Shown piece after piece: positions 40,801 through 51,500 of a DNA stretch of 54,542 nt. Under the pieces are notes generated by a model. It made no database searches, was not told where the DNA came from, and saw only the letters and a program-made list of their open reading frames with translations. Positions within the stretch are counted from its first letter, which is position 1; each line of letters opens with the position of its first letter. The position numbers and the translations under genes are program-made. The stretch is taken from the NCBI GenBank assembly GCA_030267965.1, contig BRYA01000564.1:37794-92335 (forward strand), written 5' to 3'. This stretch comes from Triparma columacea. Lineage: Eukaryota; Sar; Bolidophyceae; Parmales; Triparmaceae.

Positions 40801-41962
40801 CCCTGGCTAGCCAGCGAATCAGGAGGGGATGCTTAGATGGATGCACATGTTCGGCAGCTTCAAAGGACATCACAAGCTCAAAGTCGCCCGAGAGGAGCGT
40901 TGGATCGGTGCCTCTCGTAGTCGTTTCTATGGGAGGAGGTCCGGACAAATAGTCTGTAGAATCCAGTGTTGCCCCAGGAAATAGACAGTGCTGGCTCACT
41001 AGCGGCTCGACGGTCACCCGTCGACCAGCCCCTTCCGGGAAGGCAGCTGCGTACATTCCAACAGAACCACCAAAATCAACCACGCCTGCGGGCGGGCAAG
41101 TGAGGAAGAGAGAGCGAGTGCATGAGAAGCCAGCGGCAGGACAAGCGAAGCGACGAAGCTGAAGGATCATATCATTAGGCACCTCACAGATGTCGCTGCG
41201 CTGCTCCTGCCCTCGTTAGATCTCACCTTTCCCTGTACTCGCAACAGTGGGGAACAGTGACGGTAAGGCCGCCCTGAAGGACGCCTGTTCCGAAGCACTG
41301 TACGTTACACACCCCCCACCCCCGTCGCCCTCTTGCTTCCATAGCCACGCCCCGCCAACATCATCCGCACAGCTTCCTCGTTCCCCTCGGCTGCTGCAGT
41401 TCTTGGAGGAATCCTTGGTTTCCTCCTCATCGCCGACGCGCTCCCACCACTCTTCTTCGGAGTCCTGGGGATGCATCCAAACATAAGCTCCGCCGGCTGT
41501 TTGGTCGCCCGCGCTCCAGAAGCAGCACGCAGGTCCACCCGCAAACTTGGGCTCACCCGCCCCCTCAAAACCTCTGCACTCTACCTCTCCCCAATACCAG
41601 CACTGGTTCTCAACCGCCCGCCACAAACTTTCAGAAACCGTTTTTGTTCCAACGGGAACGCCGCGCTGTGCAGCCTCAGCGGCCATCATATTGGCAGCCT
41701 TGTCTATGAGATCCCTTGAGACTATGTCATAGTTATTCGGCTTCCACGTCGCCAGAAAGATTCGTCCATCGTCGGAAGTGAAGGGAATAGAAACCCCTGA
41801 CACCTCCCTGGCTTTATTATAAACCTTGTAAGACGTAATTTGAGCTGCCACAATGTCATCACGATCCTCCCATGTTATTGTTGTTGGGCCTGCTTCAACG
41901 CCCAATGGTCCGAAGACAGCACAGTTGATCGCGACCAATCCAAGCAAACGCATACAAGCCAT
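37896..41962 (-). CDS. Secretory-pathway protein with methyltransferase and two GT61 glycosyltransferase domains (1278 aa)
   Basis: Exons 41962-41227, 41085-39478 and 39388-37896 on the minus strand; both joins are phase 1. ATG 41962 gives a signal peptide (MRLLGLVAINCAVFGPLGVEA). Residues up to about 245 form a Trp/Cys-rich lumenal region of unknown type. A class I SAM-methyltransferase follows (VVDFGGSVGMYAAAF, then FELVMSFEAAEHV, about 246-440). A first GT61 domain has NFGHAFSDF and SADVVIAPRGAHAAGL, and a second has VISIHGAALVNTMFMPPGTSVIEI. GT61 enzymes (plant xylosyl- and arabinosyltransferases, animal EOGT) add sugars to glycoproteins or wall polysaccharides in the ER or Golgi. The fusion suggests a made-and-methylated glycan; the donor sugar cannot be read. 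Some acidic catalytic positions may be lost in one copy. Confidence 0.75.
39389..39477 (-). mobile_element. Introner-like intron 2 of the GT61 gene
   Basis: On the minus strand it opens GTGAGATTGGGTGCACTATG and closes CCTGCTTCGCTCACCGCAC...CTCCTCGTAG (89 nt), with the CTTCGCTC block near the 3' end. Confidence 0.5.
41086..41226 (-). mobile_element. Introner-like intron 1 of the GT61 gene
   Basis: 141 nt. On the minus strand it opens GTGAGATCTAACGAGGGCAGG, and later carries GTCGCTTCGCTTGTCCTGCC, partly complementary to GGGCAGGAGCAGCGCAGCGAC near the start. Ends TTGCCCGCCCGCAG. Confidence 0.45.
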
Positions 41963-42515
41963 TTCAAGGGACCGGCGCCTTGAAAGCAAACTTTTGCAAC
42001 CCAAAGGTGAGGACAACAGATTTTGAGCACTTTTTTTGGACTAGGGGACAGAGGACTTTCACCTCACACGGAGCTTCTCTGGGTAAGTAGCTCGATCCAT
42101 GTACGAGAGACGGACTTGGCGACGATAGTTGCGCACCAAATGGGCAAGAGTGGGCAATTTCCTCATATCCTCTGCTCCCGATGTTGGATTGAAAAATCGG
42201 AATCTGACATCTCCTGTTGGGCGTCAACGTTGATTTACTTCAAGATTTCCGGGATCTAACTACAGGGGATGACGGGGCGGTCACAAGTTCTCACCAAAAT
42301 TACCAGGGAGCCGAGAGATTTCCCATGGTCTCTACACTCCGACACTCTGCTCCAGAACTTCAGTTGGTCGAACGTCCCAATGGTTGTCTCAACGCCGGGC
42401 CTGTCCTTTTCGTATTGACTTTCGACATTGTCAAGCTCATACATATTCTAACCTTCACCGATCCGTACACCCACCGCTCAGATTCCAAGATACAACACGA
42501 GTTGAGCAACCGCAC
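41963..42515. other. Intergenic between divergent GT61 and giant START/Xkr-like genes
   Basis: 553 bp between two start codons facing apart. Short plus-strand ORFs here lack ATG in a coding-like frame. The in-frame upstream part of the giant gene (from 42384) opens with TTG, so it is taken as 5' UTR. No clear core promoter motif. Confidence 0.4.
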
Positions 42516-45500
42516 ATGGACGTGGAGAATGAACCCCGAGGGGGGAGCGGAGAGGGCGTAGAGGAGACTAATATGCCACAAGTCAGTGCCTCAGTGTCTG
42601 AGAATCGACTCTGCGAACCTAATATAGGCAGTGAGAGGACAACTGTCTCAACATTGGGTATTGATAGGCCTCATGGAGACGCCGGACAAGGTGAGTTTCG
42701 CGTCGGGGGTGGAGTTGGAAGAGCGCTTATTGTATATTCCAGTGGATAAAGGAGAAGTGTTTGAGGAGCATGTTGAAATGTTATCAAAAATCTCAAAAAA
42801 ACATCATATCGCCAACACCTGCAGACTCTGAAAATGATCAGGGGGACGCCAGACGAGGTGAGTAAGCGTCGGGCGCTCGAGGAGGAAAAGAACATTTTTA
42901 TACTTCAGTAGAGGGCCGGAGATGTGTCGGAGGACAAGATGAAGTTTGCCACTTTTGCTCACTTTTCCCCTCTTTGTCGTTTCCTCTGCAGCATCTGAAA
43001 TGTCTCACGAGGACGCAGGACGAGGTGAGTTGTGCGTTGAGCACCAGATAAGGAAAAATGCGTTTTAAGCGGAACACGCGGAGCCGTTCGCAGAGGGCCT
43101 GGCCCTCGGCGTCGAGCTCGACGGGCGGCGGCCACGGCGCGCCGGTCTGCGGTGACCGCATCGGGTCCGTCTCCGGCGACTGCATGGGTTTCGTCTGCGG
43201 CGACCGCATGGGGCGCTTTTGCGGCGACGGCATGAGTTCCGTCTCTGGCGACCGCGTGGGGCGCTTGATATGCTACACAGAAACGAGGAGCACGCGTTGA
43301 TATCTCTTCATGTTGACTAACAAACACCATAGTCGCCATTACCGCAGACTCTCAAAACGGTCACGAGGACGCCAGACAAGGTGAGTTGTGCGTTGAGAGG
43401 CGGAAAAGAAAAATACATTTTAATACTCTAGGGGAGAGCGGGAGAGTCGCGGGAGGAAGCGTTGAAACTTTGTAGTTTTTTATCACCGCCTGCGTGCGGA
43501 ACGCGCGGAGCCGTTCGCGGAGGGCCTGGCCCTCCGCGTCGAGCTCGACGGGCGGCAGCCACGGTGCACGCACGCGTGCGCCGGTCTGCGGCGACCGCAT
43601 GGGACCCATCTCCGGCGACCGCGTGGGTTCCGTCTGCGGCGACCGCATGGGGCGCTTCTGCGGCGACCGCATGGGGCGCTTCTGCGGCGACCGCATGGGT
43701 TCCATCTCCAGCGACCGCGTGGGGCGCTTGATATGCTACACGGAATCGAGGAGCACGCGTGGAAATCTTTTAATTTTACTAACAAACACCATAATCGCCA
43801 TCACCGCAGACTCTAAAAATGGTCACGAGGACGCGGGACGAGGTGAGTTGTGCGTTGAGAGGCGGAAGAGAGAAAGGACAATTTAATACTCTAGGAGAGA
43901 GCAGGAGAGTCGCAGGTGGACACGTTGAAACTTTGTATCTTTTTCTCACTTTTACAACAATGTTGTCCCCTTCACAGTCTCTAAAAGCTCTCACGAGGAT
44001 GCTAGACGAGGTGAGTTGGCGTAGTCGTGTAGGCGAAGAGTAGAGTATTTTGATTTTAGAGGAGAGGGCTGGGAAGCCGTTCTAAGGGAGTTTCAGATTT
44101 TGCCTTTTTTTGACCCTTTTCCACCAAAAATTCCCCCAAAACCACCCCCAGAAATTTCTGGCCATCCTCATCTTCAACCTGGATTTGAAAATGTCATCGC
44201 CATAATTTCCGACGATCCCTTAAACGGAGGAATAGTCCGTGAGAACAATCTAAGCGTTATACCGCCTGCTGTCGGGTGCGCGATTCCCGGCCAAATGCCA
44301 GTCGACCTTGCGACTGTCAGCCACGCCACTGCCGCTCAGCCCACATTAGATCCTGACAACACCATTAGGAACAAAGACCCCCCGCAGTCCCTCTCTAGCC
44401 CCGATCACGCTTCTTCCACTACGCAAGGGCAAGTTGATATCGATTACGCAGCACTTGGACACGAACAAGGCAAACTTGTGAAGCTTCTTGAGGAGAGAGG
44501 AGCAGTTGAAGGCCTCATCGACACTTCCACCGGCGATGATGTGAAAGCTTTAGGGCTCGCTGGTGTTTTCCACAACGAGCGCGACAAGATCGTTGACTTT
44601 CTCCTCACCGATTGTGAGCAGGGCAAGTTCCGAAGGAAGACCCTCCAGGAGTATGACGAAAAGGAAGGAGACACTCACAGACTCATCTGCTGGCAGCACT
44701 ACGGCAGCGGTGATAAGTTTGTCGAATTTCTCCTCGACGTCAAAATTGTCTCTCCCAACGAAACGACGAACATTATGGAGTTGGCACCCCTTGATGAGGA
44801 TGAACTTTCTGATGAGGCAACTGCGATGCTTGTCGAAATTCTAGCATCAATAAAGACCAAGACTGTCAAGCGAGGTGTCATTAAGGGCAAGCTCAGCTTC
44901 ACTGATTTTGGGTTTGGACAAACTGCAGTCACCATGGTGGGAACTCTTAAGGCAGAGGAGAGAGCAACAGAGACGAAATCAGAAGTTGATGTTCGCACAG
45001 TCAAAAGCTTTAAATCTGCTAAGATAAACATTGGAAGGAAAATAAGCAGCATCAGCAGTGTCAAGAAAGGAGCTTACAAGGATGTGTTTGTTTCATGGAA
45101 GGGAATTCTAAATGAAGTCATGAAGAAGTGCAGACAGCCTGCAGTCATTGACGAGCGGAGGAAAAGACACTTTGTGGAGGAGATCATGCCGAGGGCACCG
45201 CCTCTGACAATAGAGGAGGACGGAATGCTGGAAACTGTTGCAGGGCTGGAGGAGAAACTCTACAAGAAGGGAAAGAGAGTCAAGGGGACACTGAAGGAGG
45301 GCATTGACAAGTTCCTGTGGAGAGAGGGGGACAATGTGTGGGCAGCCTTTGGGGTCATTGTGGACAAGTCGGCAAAGGATATGCTGGCAGAGCAATTTCT
45401 GCTTGACACATTTGCGCGATCTGAGAAACAATTCAAAAATAATGGGAACTTACCAAGGGTTATCAGGAATGATTTTGAGGGAACGAGGAGCATGCACTAT

Positions 45501-48500
45501 CATTTTGGCGTGAAGGTCCCTGCCGCCACCAATCGACTCTTTGAGAATTGGTTTGTGTGGAAGGAAGTCAAACTTGAGAATGGCCTGACTTCATACATGT
45601 TAGCTTTTGTGCCACTGACAGAGTACCCTGGAGGAGGCTTCAAGGACCTCAGTAAGGAAGGGTTTGTGCTAGCAGAGGCTACAGGTGCCTACTTCTTCAA
45701 TGAGATTGCTCCAAATGTCTGCAGGGTGATGCGTATTCAGACAGTTGATCTGCATTTCAAAGGCCTTCAAAAGACACTGATGGACAATGCTATTGACTAC
45801 CTTACAAAGAGTCAGCTTGTTGAGGCCAACAGGCTGCAGGAGAAGTTCAGGAGGAACGGGAAGGAGGTTGATGCTGAGGTCAGGGGGGCCTTGGTGGAGA
45901 GGATGAGGGAGGGCGTTGAGTTGGAGGAGGACCAGAAGAAGGTGTTTGAGGAGTTGGAGGCGCTTTCTGGCGGGGAGGATGAAGAAGGGTGGGGGCCTGT
46001 CAAGTCACCTTATGTAGGAGTGAAGATGGAGATCAAATATAGACAACAGATGAAGGGAGAGATAAGCATATTACTAGGCAGAGCTCTTGGTGAAGCAGAC
46101 TGCACTGCAGAGGAGGCAGCTGCTTGGTACTTTGAGCTCTGCAGCAGGGAGAGGATGGCTATTGACAGGGAGGAAGGGAATCTGGCTAGATTAGAGATAC
46201 CAACATACAAGGGTAAACCCAACGAGAAAGTGGTTGCAACTGTGAAGAAATTACCACAGTTCATAAGTAACCGAGAGTTTGTCTTCAAGGTAATACTGAG
46301 AAAGGACACACAAAAATCCATTTCCGTTGCTGTTTGGCCTCTGAAAGATAAGATTGATTACGGTGGGAGTGCTGGGAATTTTTTGAGAGGAACAACTCAA
46401 GCCATCTTTATTGCAACTAACATTGAAAATGTTAGTGGAGTTCCTCAGTGCAAAATTGAGCTAGTGCAACATGCTGATTTAGCGGGCCACTTACCTAAAT
46501 ATCTTATTGAAAAAAAGACACCGAGTACCCTGGGTGTAGTTGCTGAAATAAGAACATCTTTCAATAAAGATGATGAGGTTGACAAAGCTGCATTAGCGTC
46601 CCTTGCCAACATCATCAAGAGTGAGCCCCAAGATTATACAGATGAGGAGAAGGTTGCAATCAGGAAGGGAAATGAATTCTATGAGAAGTGCAAGGCGGAT
46701 AAGAACTTTGATGATCTGAAGAGTCCTGATGAGAGAGTCAAGATGAAGCTAGTTCTTGTTGACGGGACAAGCAATGGGACTGGTGTTGCCACTACTGTAG
46801 TTGATGCGAGTGTAGAGGAGTGTGCAGCAAATGTAATAGTCGCTCTAGACAGCAGGGAGAAGGTTAAGAAAGCTAAGAAGAGAGGAGTAACCTTCTTGAA
46901 AGTCATCAATGTGAACCCCCATACTCTCTACTACATCACAACGAGGGAATTCGGTCTCCCTGGTTTTGTTCCACGTGATGTAAGGAGTAACATTACCTGG
47001 TTCAAGCAAGATGACGGCAAATTAATTATTGATTTTGCAGATACAGATAAACTTCAGGTAGACTTTCCAGTGAAGATTGGGAATGTTTTATTGAAGGTAC
47101 ACACAGTCTGGGCATTTGAGCCGCTTGACCCCATTGGAGGTGTGCCACAAACATCAGTGACCCTAACAACAAATATAGACCTTGGTGGTGTCATAGACTT
47201 TGTAGTTTCAATCATCAAAAACACAATGGTCCCAAAGTTTCTTGCACAAGTCTCAGACTTGAGGAAGAAGTTTGACAAGAGCAAAGAGATCGGTGCCTTC
47301 AAGAGGCAGCAGATCATTGCAAAACTTGATGAGATTGCAATTGAGGGGGCACCAGGGATTCAAAGCCACTTTGACGAGATTGTGGGAGCTCAAGAGATCA
47401 GCAGTGCGTTGACTGGACAGACATTGATAAAGGCAGAGAAGGGAATTGGATGGGGGAAGACTAGAATAACTGTGAGAGCATCTAATGAAGAAGTTGCAGC
47501 ATTCTTCTGGGGCATTACAAAAGGAGTTGAATCCCAGCTTGAGCTTCACAGAATTAACAACAAGACACTTGTAATCACAGTCAAACACGAAGGGCATCTC
47601 ACAGCTGTAAGGTTCTCAGAGGTTGACCAGATGAAGACAGAAGTAGAAATGATGACTAGACATAAGGGTTTAGGAAAAGCTGCCAGCAAACAGAGTGTAA
47701 CTAAGGACCTGAGCATGGCAACTGATGCTGCTCACTACTTTGACAACCTTCTGAAGAGCACAGAAGCAGGGGAACAGGATGGGAGGAGGTTTGGGGAGCA
47801 GCTGATGGAGAGAGTGAAGAAAAGGAATATTGGGGACAGTAAAGTAGAGGTCGTGAGGCAATTTATTGCTGCCAATAGGACACTGGGAGAGATTACAGAG
47901 CAGCATGGTTTCATAAGAACTATGCTGTATGCTGTGATTATGAATAAATTGAAAAGGAGAGCAACAAATGAGGGAGAAGATAAGAGTGAGGAGGGAGCCA
48001 GGGGGTGGGAGATAGGGAGTGCAATGACAGCAGTCATGTTGACCACAGCAACTGCTGCTCATGCTGTAGATGAGTGGGCACATCAATTTACTGAAGTGCA
48101 AGAAGTCATGAATGAACAAGCATGGTTAAGGCCCATGCTTGAGGAGATAGTTATGAAACTATTTATGAAGTCCAAATTAGGCTTGAAAGCAAGGGTCACT
48201 GTTGGTGCTGCCACAAGCATGCTTGATTTGGTGACCGATGTGTATGTGACAAACATGTTTTGGAGAGATAAGAAGTATGGATACTTTAACGCATCTTTGG
48301 CTAGTTTGGTAGCTTCAATTGGGTTGCAGATATTTTTTGTTTGGGGAACAAACAGGAAGTTGGGGATGTTGAGGGTGCTTAGGGAGGGGTTTCCTATTTT
48401 GATTGGATTTAAGCCTGCTGTTGATGCTTACAGGGTGGCAACTGGAGCAAAGCAGGAGGTTGGGGCTACAGCTGACCCAATGATGGAAATGACAGTTATG

Positions 48501-51500
48501 AGATGCATTGAGATGTTTGCTGAGGCAATCCCTGGAGTGATCATCCAACTCATGGCTATAGCAACAAGTGACAAAGAGGTTGGAACTTCAGCATGGCTTT
48601 CAGTTGCAGTGTCAGCTATCACAACAGGCTTTGCCTCTGCAACAATTAGTTATGACTTTGACACCAACCCAGTGAAGAGAAAGCAAGTGCCTGACTTTTA
48701 TGGGTATGTGTCTGCAAATGCCACCAAAAGATCAATCATATTTGTGTCAATGATGCTCTTTAGTGCAGGCATGCTTATATTAAGGTGCATGACAATAGTT
48801 GTGTTAGGTCTACTTGGTGGTAGATGGATCTTTCTCTATGTTGGTGCTGATATGCTTCTGTACTTGTTGGTGAAGGTCTTAAGAGGAGACTTTTGGTATT
48901 GGCTTCCTGCAGGAGGCAATGTAGAAATAGTGAGTAGCCTTTTAGCTAGAGTACTGGTGAAGGTAGTCACAGACTTTACATCAATTGTGCAGTTTAGACA
49001 CCCTTATGATCTTGGTGGAATGTATTGGATGTTTGGATTTGTTTTGACAATGGGAAGTCTTCCAGTAGCTATTATTCTAACTGAAAGAGAAGATATTGCA
49101 GACAATGTGCTTAAATTTGCATGGAAAGCAGCTGGATTAGTTATACCATTTGCTGTTGTGTCTTTTGTTATCTTTCTCTTGAGTATAGAGAAGAAATATT
49201 TTGGCACCTTCTTTAGTTTGCAAAGGGGTAAAGACTTCACTGTAAGGCTTTTCAAAGAGGCAATTATAGAAGACTCAAAAGCTGAAGCAATACTGAACAA
49301 CTCAAGACATCATTGGAAGTCAATTGAAGAGGAAGTGAGAAGCTGGGTGGAGGCAAATTGGGAGAGATGGGAGGAGGAAAAGCCATCTTGGTTAAGTGAT
49401 GCCTGGAAAGCTAGAATCCCAGTTGAATTCATTCCAACTAAAGAAAACAGAAGGAGGGAGAGTGTTAGGAGAGCAAGTGTTGGCTTGGACAATGGAGGCG
49501 CAATGATTGCTTCACATGCTGTGAAAGATACTATACAAGACTATGCAGGTTTAGATCCTAAACAAATAGGAAAGTTGTTGGGTGAGCAACTGTTGGTTGC
49601 AATAAGTTTCAGGAAGAAGGGAATGACAAAGGAGGAAGCTGTCAGGTCATTTATAGGTTTAAACTACGTTCTGAGACAGGCTGCAGAGAAACATGTGTTT
49701 GTCACACCAATGCTTGGCGCTGTTGTCAAGAATAAGCTGTGTAAGTTGAGGAAGGTAGAGGGTAAGGCTGTAGATCTGGGAGATAAGGAAGGAAGGGAGA
49801 TTGGAGAGTCTCTAGCAAGGAGTTTGGCTATCAATACTCAGCCAGTTGCTGCTGTAGATGCCTTCATTTTAAATTTCTCTGCTCTACAGGAGCTTGATGA
49901 GGAGTATGAATGGTTCAGACCTATGCTTGAAACAATTAGCTACAGGCTTTTGGAGGAAGTTCCTTGGGGGTTGAAGGCGAGAGTGACTGTTGGTGCTATT
50001 ACTAGTATGGTAGATTTGCTGACTGATGTGTATGTGACGTACATGTTTTGGGATGATAAGAAGTATGGGTACTTCAAGGCTTCTTTGGCAAGTTTGGCAG
50101 TATCAATTGGGTTTCAGATGCTTTTTGTTTGGGGTCAAAACAGAAAGTTGGGGATGAAAAGGGTCTTAAGGGAATTGTTTCCTATTTTGGTTGGGTACAA
50201 GCCTGCTGTTGATGCTTATAGGGTAGCAACTGGGGCCAAACAAGAGGTTGGGACTGCACTTGAACCAATGATTGAAATGACATGTATGAAAATGGTTGAG
50301 ATGTTTGGTGAAGCAATCCCAGGTGTGATAATCCAACTTATGGCTATTGCAACCAGTGACAAAGATGTTGGAACTTCAGCATGGCTTTCAGTTGCAGTGT
50401 CAGCTATTACAACAGGCTTTGCCTCTGCAACAATTAGTTATGACTGGGACACAGACCCTGCAAGGAGAGAACAGGCACCAGACTTCTATGGTTATTTACC
50501 AGCAAAAGCAAGCAAGAGAACAGTAGTGTTTGTTTCTATGTTGCTATTCACTGCAGGAATGCTTCTAATAAGATGTACAACAATAATTCTTCTGGGGTTA
50601 ATGGGAGGAAGTTGGGCCTTTCTCTACATTGGAGCTGACCTTGGCCTGTATTTTCTGGTTAAGATATTGAGAGGAGACTTTTGGTATTGGATTCCTGTAG
50701 GGGGGAAACTAGAAATTGTGAGTAGCATCATTTCCAGAGTCATAGTAAAGATCATTGTGGACTTCACTTCAATTGTGCAGTTTAGACATCCTAATGAGGT
50801 AGGAGGAGCCTATTGGTTGTTTGGTCTTTTGTTGACAATGGGAAGCCTACCAGTGTCAATCTTTATAGCTTCACCTCATGTTGATGAGCGAGCTACTGAT
50901 ATTGCATCATCAATTGTGAAGTATTTTATATTAATAACTACCTTATGCTTTGCTGTCTTCTTTTTGAACATTGAGATGAAGTACTGGCATACCTTCTGGA
51001 GTACACAGAAATCAAAGGAATATTCTATGGCATATTTTCTTGAAGGAGAAAGTGACAAAACTAAGTTTGAAGTTTTAGACAGATCTAGGAAACATTGGGT
51101 CTCAATTGAAGGAGAAATTAAGAAATGGGTTGAGCTAAATTGGGCTAAATGGGAAGCGGAGAAACCAGAGTGGTACTCTGATGTATTGAAAGCTAGGGTA
51201 CCAGTTGAGTTCATTCCAGCAGATGGAGATGCTAGAAGAAGAGAGAGTATTAGGAGATCAAGTGTTGATGCTGAAGCTGAGGGTGGTCTAGCAGGTGCTT
51301 TAAGAGCAAGTATTAGGAGAGCAAGTGTTGGAGGCGCTGATGGTGGAGATATTATAGGAGTAGGAGGTGGAAAGGTTAACACAAGCAGTGTTGTTCCGAT
51401 CGAAGTTGATGCCTTCAAGAGGCAGCAGATCATTGAAAAGTTTGAGGAGATTGCAATTGAGGGAGCATCAGGGATTGAAAGTCACTTTGACGAGATTTAT

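Larger units (their letters stand above)
42825..44010 (+). repeat. Tandem array of 33-nt microexons with related introns
   Basis: Five exons of exactly 33 nt, each flanked by CAG acceptor and GTGAGT donor, code DSENDQGDARR, ASEMSHEDAGR, DSQNGHEDARQ, DSKNGHEDAGR and VSKSSHEDARR. The introns between them start alike (GTGAGTTGTGCGTTGAG at three of them) and end alike (ACCATARTCGCCATYACCGCAG at two). The end of the first large exon (GIDRPHGDAGQ) looks like a sixth, older copy. Confidence 0.85.

Noticed and set aside
42384..42515. Upstream extension of the giant protein from TTG at 42384
   Set aside because: No ATG in this part of the frame. ATG 42516 is the first, and the sequence before it is taken as 5' UTR.
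42898..43785. Minus-strand ORFs with MRSPQ repeats as separate genes
   Set aside because: They lie in introns, rest on a 24-bp minisatellite and lack a credible start or splice context. Kept only as a finding.
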